Position numbers and translations under genes: made by a program. Shown here one piece after another: positions 49,528 to 58,361 of a stretch of DNA of 64,000 nucleotides. Numbering within the stretch: position 1 is the stretch's first letter; each line of letters starts with the position of its first letter. The DNA comes from UMGS1668 sp035447605 (GTDB lineage Bacteria > Bacillota > Clostridia > Oscillospirales > Ruminococcaceae), in contig DAOTHJ010000010.1 of the NCBI GenBank assembly GCA_035447605.1, forward strand, positions 5,468 to 69,467, given 5' to 3'. The notes below the pieces were generated by a model. The model ran no database searches. It was not told where the DNA came from and worked only from the letters and a program-made list of their open reading frames with translations.

Positions 49528-50900
49528 TTGCACGGCTGAGGAAAAAATTCATCCTGATTGCGATGGGGTCCGTGATTCTGGTTCTGGTTGTGCTGATGGG
49601 CGTCATCAACACCGCGAATTTTGTGAAAATGAATCAAAGCGCCGACGAGATGCTGCAAATCCTTTCGGAGAATAACGGCAGCTATCCCGGCGAGGATCAG
49701 CCCAAAGAGAATCCGGATGTTCCCGGAGACGGGCCGGCGGATAATCCGGCGGATGACGCGGCAGGCAACCCGGCAGATGATTCGGTGAACGATACGGCGG
49801 ATGACGCAGCGGACGGGCTGGCTGAGGAAGATCCGGGCAGCGGCCCGGATAAGAGTACCGATCCCGGAAGCAGCCGGCACCGCGATCTTTCCCCGGAGAC
49901 GCCCTACGAGATCCGCTACTTCTCCGTGGAGCTGAATCAGAGCGGAGCGCTCTCTTCCGTAAACACGGGCAAGATCGCCGCGGTCTCCACCGAGGAGGCC
50001 GTCTCCATGGCGCAGGCGCTGATGGAGAAAGGAACGACCTCCGGCTACGAGGGCAGCTACCGCTATCTCGCTTCGGAGACGGAGAACGGCACCCTGTATG
50101 TCTTTTTGGACTGCACAAGGGATCTCTCCTCCGTCCGGGAGTTCCTCTCGACGAGCCTGCTTACCTCCCTCTGCGGGATTCTGGCGGTCTTTCTGTTGGT
50201 TTTCGCGCTCTCCTGGAAAGCCATCCGCCCGATCGCCGAGAGCTATGAAAAGCAGAAGCAGTTCATCACCAACGCCGGCCATGAGATCAAGACGCCGCTC
50301 GCCATCATCGATTCCTGCACGGAGGTCATCGAGATGGAACAGGGAAAGAGTAAGTGGACGGAGGGAATCCGCGGGCAGGTGCACCGTCTTTCCGCCCTGA
50401 CACAGAGCCTCGTCGCCCTGGCAAGGATGGACGAGGGGTTCCCCGACCTCAAGATGGAAGAATTCTCTCTCTCAGACGCGGTGACGGAGACGCTGGAGCC
50501 GTTTGCGCTGCTGGCGGAGAACGGCGGCAGGCACTTTGCCCTGGAGATCCAGCCGGATATTCAGTATATGGGCAACGAACTGCTCCTCCGGCAGCTGTGT
50601 TCGATTCTGGCCGACAACGCCATCAAATATGCGCTTCCGGGCAGCGAGATCCGGTTTACATTAAAGAAAAAAGGGAAACATCCCGTTCTCGTCAGCGAAA
50701 ACGCCGCCGAAGGGCTCAAGGCCGGAGATCAGAGCATCCTCTTCGACCGGTTCTATCGCGGAGACGCCTCCCGCAGCAGCGAGACCGGCGGCTACGGAAT
50801 CGGGCTTTCCCTGGCACAGTCCATCGTAACGGCCCATGGCGGAAAGATTGGCGCCGGAAGCGAGGACGGCTCCTCCCTGACAATTACCGTCCAGTTGTGA
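49524..50900 (+). CDS. Membrane sensor histidine kinase
   Basis: A 458-residue kinase with two membrane helices (about 8-29 and 209-230). The extracytoplasmic region has a low-complexity Asp/Ala/Asn/Pro stretch (about 51-118, e.g. DDAAGNPADDSVNDTADDA) and then a folded part of about 85 residues with PepSY-like flavour. HisKA is centred on H253 (NAGHEIKTPLAII) and the HATPase domain has N, G1 and G2 boxes (ILADNAIKYA, SSETGGYGIGLSLAQ). Start ATG at 49524 overlaps the regulator stop. The Asp-rich linker could bind cations (inference). Confidence 0.92.
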   Translation: MIARLRKKFILIAMGSVILVLVVLMGVINTANFVKMNQSADEMLQILSENNGSYPGEDQPKENPDVPGDGPADNPADDAAGNPADDSVNDTADDAADGLAEEDPGSGPDKSTDPGSSRHRDLSPETPYEIRYFSVELNQSGALSSVNTGKIAAVSTEEAVSMAQALMEKGTTSGYEGSYRYLASETENGTLYVFLDCTRDLSSVREFLSTSLLTSLCGILAVFLLVFALSWKAIRPIAESYEKQKQFITNAGHEIKTPLAIIDSCTEVIEMEQGKSKWTEGIRGQVHRLSALTQSLVALARMDEGFPDLKMEEFSLSDAVTETLEPFALLAENGGRHFALEIQPDIQYMGNELLLRQLCSILADNAIKYALPGSEIRFTLKKKGKHPVLVSENAAEGLKAGDQSILFDRFYRGDASRSSETGGYGIGLSLAQSIVTAHGGKIGAGSEDGSSLTITVQL

Positions 50901-50980
50901 GCACAGAATACCCGACAATATCCAACGGAAATAAATCAGCCGGTCTCACCGTCCAGCCGTGAGCACGGAATGCCCACACA
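50886..50980 (+). repeat. Imperfect duplication of the kinase gene end
   Basis: ACCGTCCAGTTGTGAGCACA at 50886 recurs as ACCGTCCAGCCGTGAGCACG at 50948; about 32 bases are shared at an offset of 62. Confidence 0.7.
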
Positions 50981-50986
50981 TGAAAA

Positions 50987-51025
50987 GATCCTTCTTCCGG
51001 AGAGGCCGGCGGAAGGATTTTTTTG
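50987..51025 (+). terminator. Terminator after the two-component operon
   Basis: ATCCTT..CCGG / CCGG..AAGGAT stem with an internal loop, then seven T. The rest of 51026-51190 holds nothing recognised. Confidence 0.7.
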
Positions 51026-51200
51026 TGCTCCCGTATCGAAGCAGGGGAAGGAGTTTCGCCGCACGGGAGCCTCAAAAAACTTCTCATGAGGGATGTAAAA
51101 AGTATGGCTTATAAGAGGAAAAGAGATTCTCCTGCCTCCCATGGCGAATGCGGCGGGTATTCTTTTTTGTCTTAAAAAAATTTCCAATCATTTTTTCCCG

Positions 51201-51233
51201 CTTTAAGTAAGCTTTAGGTTCCTCCGTTATGAT
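51201..51233 (+). promoter_or_regulatory. VTC operon promoter with an OmpR-type direct repeat
   Basis: Heptamers CTTTAAG (51201-51207) and CTTTAGG (51212-51218) are spaced 11 bp start to start, and TATGAT (51228-51233) follows after 9 bases. No good -35 box exists, as expected for a promoter activated by an OmpR-family regulator bound at the repeat. Confidence 0.5.
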
Positions 51234-51262
51234 GGGAACATCAGGTTAGGAGGAAAGACCTT

Positions 51263-51985
51263 ATGAACAACAACATTTTTGAACGGCATGAACTGAAATT
51301 CCTGATCAACGAGTGGCAGCGCCGCTTTCTGGAACAGGCGCTCCGGGAGCGGATCGTGCCGGATCCGCACGGAGAGAGCACCGTCTGCAACGTTTATTAT
51401 GATACTCCGGATTTCCGGCTGATCCGCGCCTCGCTCGAGAAGCCGGTTTATAAAGAAAAGCTCCGTCTGCGCAGCTACGGACCGGCCCTTCCGGACGACC
51501 CCGTGTTTCTGGAACTCAAGAAGAAATACCGTGGCATCGTCTATAAGCGCCGGATCTCCGTCACGGAGCAGGAGGCGGTGGATTTTCTGAACGGCGCGGC
51601 GTCGCTTCCGGAGGAAAGCCAGATCAGCAGGGAAATCGATTATTTCGTACAGTTCTATCAGGATCTCGGGCCGGCGATGTACCTCAGCTATGACCGCGCG
51701 GCGTTTTTCTCCCGGGAGGACCCGGATCTCCGCGTGACGTTTGATAAAAAAATCCGCTGGCGCACCGAGGATCTCCGCCTTTCCGAGAAGCCCGGCGGGG
51801 CTTCGATCCTTGCGCCCGGCCAATCCCTGATGGAGATCAAGGCGGCCGACGCGATTCCGCTGTGGCTGGTCGATCTTCTGAATGAGGGCCAAATCCGCCA
51901 AATCTCCTTCTCAAAGTATGGAAGGGCCTACATGTCCATGCTGGAGGGAACTTACAAAGAAAGCAGAGGTGTTCTGTTTGCTTGA
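51263..51985 (+). CDS. VTC-domain protein (polyphosphate polymerase-like)
   Basis: A 240-residue VTC domain, the tunnel-fold catalytic module of yeast vacuolar transporter chaperone that makes polyphosphate from ATP. ERHELKFLINEWQ starts the domain; basic residues lining the tunnel appear in YKEKLRLRSYG, LELKKKYRGIVYKRRIS and LSYDRAAF, and MEIKAADAIPLWL carries the metal-binding glutamate. Bacterial stand-alone VTC proteins usually sit beside DUF4956 membrane proteins, as here. TAGGAGGAAAG precedes the ATG. Confidence 0.9.
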   Translation: MNNNIFERHELKFLINEWQRRFLEQALRERIVPDPHGESTVCNVYYDTPDFRLIRASLEKPVYKEKLRLRSYGPALPDDPVFLELKKKYRGIVYKRRISVTEQEAVDFLNGAASLPEESQISREIDYFVQFYQDLGPAMYLSYDRAAFFSREDPDLRVTFDKKIRWRTEDLRLSEKPGGASILAPGQSLMEIKAADAIPLWLVDLLNEGQIRQISFSKYGRAYMSMLEGTYKESRGVLFA

Positions 51986-52667
51986 CACCATTTTTTCCGG
52001 AATTTCCGCCGCTTCGTCCGATCTCACGCTGGAGGGCTTCAGCCTCTGCATCGCGGCGGCTCTGATTCTGGGCGCCCTGCTGGCGCTTGTTTATACCTAC
52101 AAATCCGTCTATACAAGGAGCTTTGCCGTCACGCTGGCCATGCTTCCGGCCATCGTCTCCGTTGTCATCATGATGGTCAACGGCAGCATCGGCACGGGCG
52201 TGGCGGTGGCGGGAACCTTTTCGCTGGTCCGCTTTCGTTCCGCGCCGGGTACGGCCAAGGAGATCGGCTCGATCTTTCTGGCCATGGCCGTCGGCATCGC
52301 CTGCGGCATGGGCTATGTGGGCTTTGCGGCCCTGTTTGCCCTCATCATGTGCACGGTGAGCTTTCTCTATGCAAAACTGGGCTTCGGGGAGCGGAAAAAC
52401 GTCGAACTTTGCAGAAAGCTGTGCGTCACCGTTCCGGAGGACCTTGATTACGGCGGCATCTTCGACGACCTGTTTACGAAATTTGCTTCCGAAACAAGGC
52501 TCGTTAAAATCAAGACGACCAACCTTGGCAGCCTCAACAAACTGACGTATGAGATTGTTTTGAAAAAACCCGGCACGGAGAAGAACCTGATTGACCAGCT
52601 TCGCTGCCGGAACGGAAACCTTGAGGTCAGCTGTTCCATGCAAGCGGCGGATTCTCAGGAGCTTTAA
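51978..52667 (+). CDS. DUF4956 membrane protein
   Basis: A 229-residue protein with four N-terminal helices (within residues 15-120) and a soluble C-terminal domain. GTGVAVAGTFSLVRFRSAPGTAKEIG is the DUF4956 signature. It may transport or channel polyphosphate made by the VTC protein, whose stop it overlaps by eight bases; that is inference from conserved gene order. TTG at 51978 is preferred because AGAGGTG lies six bases before it. Confidence 0.85.
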   Translation: MLDTIFSGISAASSDLTLEGFSLCIAAALILGALLALVYTYKSVYTRSFAVTLAMLPAIVSVVIMMVNGSIGTGVAVAGTFSLVRFRSAPGTAKEIGSIFLAMAVGIACGMGYVGFAALFALIMCTVSFLYAKLGFGERKNVELCRKLCVTVPEDLDYGGIFDDLFTKFASETRLVKIKTTNLGSLNKLTYEIVLKKPGTEKNLIDQLRCRNGNLEVSCSMQAADSQEL

Positions 52668-52762
52668 AAAAATGAACTAATTCGGAAAGGTGGTTTTCTT
52701 TTTGAGGGCCCTGAACCGAAGAATGCCGCGGCGGGAAGGCCGCAGAATAAAGGAGTTTTTTT

Positions 52763-54616
52763 ATGAAAAAGAAATGGATGACTTTTTTCTTGGCGGCCCT
52801 GCTCTGTCTGAGCCTCGCGGCCTGCCAAAGTACGGAAGAGGGCACCCCGGCGGAATCCGCCTCCTCCGAGAGCACGGGAAGTTTTACCGACAGCGACTTT
52901 GAGGTGGGTTATTCCGACTATGTCACGGTCACTCTTGCGGATGGAACTTCCTCCGCAGACGGCGGCGGCGTGGAGATCGACGGAGATACCGTCACCATCA
53001 CGGAAGAGGGCACCTACCTGCTGACCGGTGCCTTGAGTGACGGGCAGATTCTGGTGGACGCCGGGGATTCCGCTGAAATTCAGCTCGTGCTCGACAACGT
53101 ATCCGTCGCCTGTTCCGGCAGCGCGGCAATCTATGTCCGGAAGGCCGGCAAGGTCTTTCTGACGATGACCGAGGGGAGCGAAAACAGTCTCACTTCCTCC
53201 GGTGAATTCGCGCAGACGGACGACAACAACGTGGACGCGGCCGTCTTCTCGAAGGCGGATCTGACGATGAACGGAAACGGCACCCTGACGGTCGGCTGCG
53301 AAAGCGGGCACGGCGTGGTTTCCAAGGATACACTGAAGGTTGCCGGAGGTACCTATGAGATCACCTCCGCCTCTCAGGGCCTTTCCGGCAAGGAGGGCGT
53401 CGAGATCGCGGACGGCGTCTTCGTCATCACCTCCGGCAAGGACGGCATCCACGCGGAAAACGACGAGGATGCCACGCTCGGCTCCATTTATATTGAGGGT
53501 GGCACCTTCGTCATCACGGCCGGCGGCGACGGCATGGATGCCTCGGGCGCGCTGACGATTCCGGACGGCGTCTTCACGCTCACCACGGGCGGAGGCAGCA
53601 TCAACGCAAGCACCGATTCCAACGGGCAGGAGAACGCCGCATGGGGTCAGTGGGGAGGCGGTGCGGCAAACGCTTCCGATTCCACGGAGACGGAGACCTC
53701 CGCCAAAGGCCTCAAGGCCGACGTAAGCATCCTCATCAGCGGCGGCGACTTTGCCATTGATTCCTCCGACGACGCCGTCCACACCAATGGGGATCTGAGC
53801 ATCGCCGGCGGCACCTTCGCGATCAGCTCCGGCGACGACGGTATGCACGCGGATGCCGGGCTCACCGTCACCGACGGGACCATCAACATCACAAAGAGCT
53901 ACGAAGGCCTCGAGGGCGCGGCGCTCAACATTTCCGGCGGAACGATCTCTCTCGTCGCCTCGGACGACGGCCTCAACGCCGCGGGTGGAGCCGACAGCTC
54001 CAGCATCGGCGGCAGGGCCGGTCAGAACGGATTTGACACGGATACCTCGGCCTCCATCACAATCTCCGGCGGCAGCCTGACGATCGACGCCTCCGGCGAC
54101 GGCATCGACTCCAACGGCGATCTGACGGTCTCCGGCGGAACGATCTATGTGAGCGGCCCCACCAACTCCGGCAACGGCGCGCTGGACTATGCCGGTACCG
54201 GCACCATCACCGGCGGCGTGCTCATCGCGGCGGGCAGCACGGGTATGGCGCAGAATTTCGGCTCGGATTCCACGCAGGGCTCCATCCTTTATAATTTCTC
54301 CTCCGAACAGAGCGGCGGAACCTCCGTCACGCTGACGGACGGCGACGGCAATGTTCTCGCGAGCTTTACGCCCGAAAAACAGTTCCAGTCCGTCGTCGTC
54401 AGCGCCCCGGGGGTCGTGAGCGGCGGCACCTATACGCTGACGGTCGGCGGCGAGAGCGTGACGATTGAGATGACCGGCACGACCTACAGCAATGCCTCCT
54501 CCGGAATGAACGGCGGGGCGGGCGTTGGCCCCGGCGGAGGAACGGCCCCGGGCAACAGGACGGCCCCGGGTGGGGGAACGCTTGACGGAACCTCTTCGGC
54601 TACGACGGCGGCCTGA
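52763..54616 (+). CDS. Cthe_2159-like carbohydrate-binding beta-helix lipoprotein
   Basis: A 617-residue exported lipoprotein: signal KKKWMTFFLAALLCLSLAAC with lipobox LAAC, cysteine at 21. The body is a long parallel beta-helix of repeating turns rich in ISGGT/ IDGDT and DGI/DGMxA (KDGIHAEND, GDGMDASGA, DDAVHTNGD, DDGMHADAG), as in Cthe_2159, a pectin/cellulose-binding protein. The end is Gly/Pro/Thr-rich. AAAGGAG precedes the ATG. Third gene of the VTC-DUF4956 operon, an association I recall from other Clostridia (with CotH as an alternative partner). Confidence 0.87.
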   Translation: MKKKWMTFFLAALLCLSLAACQSTEEGTPAESASSESTGSFTDSDFEVGYSDYVTVTLADGTSSADGGGVEIDGDTVTITEEGTYLLTGALSDGQILVDAGDSAEIQLVLDNVSVACSGSAAIYVRKAGKVFLTMTEGSENSLTSSGEFAQTDDNNVDAAVFSKADLTMNGNGTLTVGCESGHGVVSKDTLKVAGGTYEITSASQGLSGKEGVEIADGVFVITSGKDGIHAENDEDATLGSIYIEGGTFVITAGGDGMDASGALTIPDGVFTLTTGGGSINASTDSNGQENAAWGQWGGGAANASDSTETETSAKGLKADVSILISGGDFAIDSSDDAVHTNGDLSIAGGTFAISSGDDGMHADAGLTVTDGTINITKSYEGLEGAALNISGGTISLVASDDGLNAAGGADSSSIGGRAGQNGFDTDTSASITISGGSLTIDASGDGIDSNGDLTVSGGTIYVSGPTNSGNGALDYAGTGTITGGVLIAAGSTGMAQNFGSDSTQGSILYNFSSEQSGGTSVTLTDGDGNVLASFTPEKQFQSVVVSAPGVVSGGTYTLTVGGESVTIEMTGTTYSNASSGMNGGAGVGPGGGTAPGNRTAPGGGTLDGTSSATTAA

Positions 54617-54659
54617 AGCGCGGCCGGCAAGGGGAATATGAATTTCCCCAAATCATCCT

Positions 54660-54708
54660 AAAAAAGGCACCGGAAACGATCGAAAGGTCGTCTCCGATGC
54701 CTTTTTTG
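54660..54708. terminator. Bidirectional terminator between VTC and bceAB operons
   Basis: AAAAAAGGCA / TGCCTTTTTT outer stem with CGGA / TCCG and an inner hairpin. Confidence 0.85.
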
Positions 54709-54768
54709 TAAAAATAAGCCTATCACCTTTCGGCCCGGCCGGTGGCTTTCCGCCGGTGAAGCCCGCCG

Positions 54769-56508
54769 TCACACCTTTACGATCTGATAGTAGACCTTGG
54801 CCGTCAGCGCGTAGATCATCGCATAGATCGCGGCGAACACGAGGAGGGCCCCAAGCGTGCACCAGGCGAACAGGGCGATATTTGTCATGTAAAACAGCTT
54901 AAACAGCTTCGTAATCATCGGGAAAGCGAAGGAGATATGCACCGCCGCGGCGAGAATGGGCAGGAAGAACACGGTCAGGATCTGGCTGTGCACGCTGCTT
55001 TTGACCTCGCTTTCGGACATGCCGACCTGCTGCATGATTTTGAAGCCTTCGGCATCCTCGTAGCCTTCCGAAACCTGTTTGTAGTAGATGATCAGCGCCG
55101 TCGCCATCAGGAACAGGAAGCCCAGAAGCAGGCCGATGAAGAAAAATCCGCCGTACATGCCGTACAGTTCGTCGGAGCACTCGGAGCGCGCCGCCTCATT
55201 CGCGGATTTGAAATGAACGCTGTCCTGGCCGATCACGTCCCAGATGCCGTCATAGAATTCCGGGGGGACCTCGCCGCTTGTTACGTTAAAGCCGACGTAG
55301 GCGTCGGGGAGGGTATCTTCCTCGCCGGTCGCCCAGACCAGCTCGCCGTGGCTGCCCTCCTTGAGCGCTTCGCCGCAGACGTGTGCGGGGTCGGTGTCGG
55401 CGTCGGCCACATAGTAGCGCACATAGGCGAGGTCGGAGATCTCCATGCCCTGTTTTTTGGCCTCGTCTTGCATGGCCTCCACGACGGTATTCACGGCGTC
55501 CTCGTCCGCCTCTCTCAAAATGATCTGCACGTCGCGCGGGCACCAGTTATCGAGGGCCTCCTCCGTCCCCGCATAGAGGCATACCGTCGAGGAGACGGTG
55601 ACGAGCACCATCGTCGAGAGGATGCAGATGGAGGAGAGCCCGGCGGCGTTGCGCTTCATGCGGTGCAGCATGCCGGAGACGGTGGTGAAATGTTCGGTCT
55701 GATAGTAATAAGCCCTGTTGCTTCTCAGCAGTTTCAGCACCGCGATGCTGCCCGCGGAAAAGAGGCAGTACGTGCCGATGATGACCAGAATGACCGCCAC
55801 AAAAAACAGGCCGAGGGCGGAGACCGGCGATTTGACCGAGAGCGCGATGCCGTATCCCGCGGCGAGCGTCACCGAGCCGATCAGGGCAGCCAGCCAATGG
55901 GTTCTGGGTTCCCGGTCGGCATCCCTTCCGCTGCGCAGAAGTTCGATGGGTTTCGCCCTCTTGATGCCGTACCAGTTGTACAGCAGACACAGGGCAAAGA
56001 TGAGGCAGAAGACGATAACCGTCCACAGGATTCCCTGATTGGATACGAAAAAGCCGAAAGGCACGCCCGCCTTGAGGATGGCGCAGAGAAGGAGCAGCAT
56101 GAGTTTGGAGAGCAGAATACCCACACCGATGCCGCACGCGATGCCGATGACGGCGGTGTATACCGTCTCCCAAAACAGAAAGTGCGCGATCTGGCGTTTC
56201 TCCATACCGAGGATATTATAAAGGCCGAGCTCTTTTTTGCGCCGCTTCATGAGGGAGCTGTTGGTATAAAAGATTAAAATGGTTGAGAAGATGCCGATTA
56301 CGCCGGCGCCGAGCCAGAGCGTTACCATCACATAGGTTCCGCCCCGCAGCGTGCCGATGCCTTCGTTCTCCGAGAGAAAAAAAAGGATATAAAACATGGC
56401 CGCGGCGCCGATACAGGTGAGCAGGTACGGCAGATAATACTTGCCGTTCTTTTTCATATTCTGAGCGGCGAGTTTCGCATAAAAACCAAATTTACGCAAG
56501 GTCTTCAC
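54769..56508 (-). CDS. BceB-type ABC transporter permease (FtsX family)
   Basis: A 579-residue permease with about ten helices. Helices 2-4 carry the FtsX signature around SSLMKRRKKELGLYNILGM, and a large extracellular loop of some 180 residues (after STVCLYAGTEEALDNW) separates helices 7 and 8, the diagnostic feature of bacitracin/lantibiotic-sensing BceB transporters. GTG at 56508 overlaps the ATPase gene by 17 bases; TTG at 56499 has slightly better spacing to GGCGGTG. Works with the adjacent kinase as a flux sensor for cell-wall antibiotics (family knowledge). Confidence 0.88.
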   Translation of the reverse strand: MKTLRKFGFYAKLAAQNMKKNGKYYLPYLLTCIGAAAMFYILFFLSENEGIGTLRGGTYVMVTLWLGAGVIGIFSTILIFYTNSSLMKRRKKELGLYNILGMEKRQIAHFLFWETVYTAVIGIACGIGVGILLSKLMLLLLCAILKAGVPFGFFVSNQGILWTVIVFCLIFALCLLYNWYGIKRAKPIELLRSGRDADREPRTHWLAALIGSVTLAAGYGIALSVKSPVSALGLFFVAVILVIIGTYCLFSAGSIAVLKLLRSNRAYYYQTEHFTTVSGMLHRMKRNAAGLSSICILSTMVLVTVSSTVCLYAGTEEALDNWCPRDVQIILREADEDAVNTVVEAMQDEAKKQGMEISDLAYVRYYVADADTDPAHVCGEALKEGSHGELVWATGEEDTLPDAYVGFNVTSGEVPPEFYDGIWDVIGQDSVHFKSANEAARSECSDELYGMYGGFFFIGLLLGFLFLMATALIIYYKQVSEGYEDAEGFKIMQQVGMSESEVKSSVHSQILTVFFLPILAAAVHISFAFPMITKLFKLFYMTNIALFAWCTLGALLVFAAIYAMIYALTAKVYYQIVKV

Positions 56509-57259
56509 CGCCCGTTGTCATCACAGTCAGCGCATCGGAGATCTTAGCAAACATCTCCTCGGTGCTCTGGTTTCGGCGGTAAAGCTGATGGTAGACTTCG
56601 CCGTCCCGCAGGAACAGAACGCGCCTCGCGTGGCTTGCGGCCTTCACCGAGTGGGTCACCATCAGGATCGTCTGGCCTTCGGCGTTGATTTCCTCAAACA
56701 GGCGCAGCAGGGAATCGGTGGCTTTGGAATCAAGCGCGCCGGTCGGCTCGTCGGCGAGGACGATCTGAGGGTTTGTGATCAGCGCCCGCGCCACCGCCAC
56801 GCGCTGCTTCTGCCCGCCGGAGATCTCATACGGAAACTGCCGCAGAATCTTCCGGATGCCGAGCTTCGCGGCGATCGGTTCGAGCCGCGCGGACATCTCC
56901 CGGTAAGATTTTCCGGCCAGCACCAGCGGCAAAAAGATATTGTCCTGCACGGAAAAGGTATCGAGCAGGTTAAAATCCTGAAAGACAAAGCCGAGGTTGT
57001 CTCTGCGGAAGGCGGAGATCTCGGTCTCTTTTACGGCGGAGAGATCCTTTCCGTTCAGCAGCACCTGACCGCCGGTCGGCCGGTCGAGGGCGGCGAGAAT
57101 ATTTAACAGCGTGGTTTTGCCGGAGCCGGATTCGCCCATGATGGCGACGTATTCCCCGGCCTCGACGGAAAAGGATACATTGACGAGGGCCTGCACCTGC
57201 GCGCCGCCGAAGCGGGGCGTGTATGTTTTTTTGAGACTTTTCACTTCCAAAAGCGGCAT
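56492..57259 (-). CDS. BceA-type ABC transporter ATP-binding protein
   Basis: A 255-residue ATPase of the MacB/LolD/BceA clade. Walker A GESGSGKTTLLN, Q-loop FVFQDFNLL, signature SGGQKQRVAVARAL, Walker B QIVLADEPTGALD and H-loop MVTHS are all intact. Forms the transporter with the FtsX-type permease. A palindromic operator lies upstream, so the pair has a regulated promoter separate from the sensor genes. Confidence 0.93.
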   Translation of the reverse strand: MPLLEVKSLKKTYTPRFGGAQVQALVNVSFSVEAGEYVAIMGESGSGKTTLLNILAALDRPTGGQVLLNGKDLSAVKETEISAFRRDNLGFVFQDFNLLDTFSVQDNIFLPLVLAGKSYREMSARLEPIAAKLGIRKILRQFPYEISGGQKQRVAVARALITNPQIVLADEPTGALDSKATDSLLRLFEEINAEGQTILMVTHSVKAASHARRVLFLRDGEVYHQLYRRNQSTEEMFAKISDALTVMTTGGEDLA

Positions 57260-57352
57260 GTCGAAAGAAAACCTCCCATTTCCAAGATACCCTCAGCATA
57301 CCGCAGCGCCGGAACATATGCCATCGATCTGGCTTACATTCCGGCGCGGGAA

Positions 57353-57370
57353 GCTTACAGTTTTGTAAGC
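57353..57370 (-). promoter_or_regulatory. Probable BceR-type operator upstream of bceAB
   Basis: GCTTACA, 4 bases, TGTAAGC: a perfect 7-bp inverted repeat that contains the TnACA-N4-TGTAA pattern described for BceR-like regulators. It lies between the kinase stop and the ATPase start; a further TGTAAG half-site is at about 57332-57337. The exact promoter could not be placed; TATGCT near 57292-57297 is the best -10. Confidence 0.72.
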
Positions 57371-57374
57371 GAGC

Positions 57375-58361
57375 TTATTCGATCACCTGCTCTCCGCCGG
57401 TCATGTCGATCCGGACGGAGGTTCCGTGTCCTTTTTCTGAGGAGATACTGATTTTGTGCCCCAGTTTTTCGCAGATCCGTCTGCATAGATAAAGACCGAT
57501 GCCGGTGGATTTCTTATCCTCCCTGCCGTTGTAGCCGGTGAAGCCTTTTTCAAAGACGCGGGGCAGATCCTCGGCGCAGATGCCGATGCCCGTATCGGCG
57601 ACGACAAGCACCTTTTCCTCCGTATAGATGGAAATATGCCCTTCGTTCGTATATTTGAGCGCATTTGAGAGAAGCTGCTCGATCACGAACAGCAGCCACT
57701 TTTCGTCGGTCAGGACGCGGATTCCGCTCTCCCTGAAATCCAGCGAGAGCTTTTTTAAAATGAAGAGCCGCGCGTATTTCCGCACCGCCTGCCGTATGAC
57801 GGAATCAAGGTCACACGTCCGCAGCAGAAGATCCGAGGATTCGCTGTCGAGCCGCAGGTAGGAGAGCACCATCTCCACATACTGCTCGATATGCAGCAGT
57901 TCCGCCTGAAGCGCGGCATTCTGTCCGTTCTCCTCCGACTGAAGGAGCAGGCTCATGGCGGCAATCGGCGTCTTGATCTGATGCGCCCACATGGTGTAAT
58001 AATCCATCATATCCCGGCGCTCCGTCTCCGCATTCGTGCCGAGGCGCAGCGTCTCTTTATAAAGGATGCACAGAAGCTCCTGATAGTCCGCCTCAAGCGC
58101 TCCTTTCGGCGAGGGAAGCTCCTCCAGAGAGAGCGTCACGCGCTTTTGCAGGAAGACGAGCTCCCGGTGCCTTTTGAGGTAGCCGCCGTAGCCCACGGCA
58201 AACAGCACCGCCCCAATCACGGCGCAGAGGAGCGTGGCATACCACACCGCCTCCACCGGCAGATCGTAAAGCGAAAACACCAGCGCAAAGACGAGGATGA
58301 ACAGCCCGATCATCAAGATGATTTTGTAGTGCCGTTTTAGATATAATAACAGAAGTTTCAT
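57375..58361 (-). CDS. BceS-type intramembrane-sensing histidine kinase
   Basis: A 328-residue kinase with two adjacent helices (about 12-31 and 38-61) and almost no extracellular loop, the hallmark of kinases that sense through a BceAB transporter. H127 is in MWAHQIKTPIAAM; the ATPase domain shows LLSNALKYT, VVADTGIGI and STGIGLYLCRRI. Overlaps the regulator gene by four bases. Confidence 0.92.
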   Translation of the reverse strand: MKLLLLYLKRHYKIILMIGLFILVFALVFSLYDLPVEAVWYATLLCAVIGAVLFAVGYGGYLKRHRELVFLQKRVTLSLEELPSPKGALEADYQELLCILYKETLRLGTNAETERRDMMDYYTMWAHQIKTPIAAMSLLLQSEENGQNAALQAELLHIEQYVEMVLSYLRLDSESSDLLLRTCDLDSVIRQAVRKYARLFILKKLSLDFRESGIRVLTDEKWLLFVIEQLLSNALKYTNEGHISIYTEEKVLVVADTGIGICAEDLPRVFEKGFTGYNGREDKKSTGIGLYLCRRICEKLGHKISISSEKGHGTSVRIDMTGGEQVIE

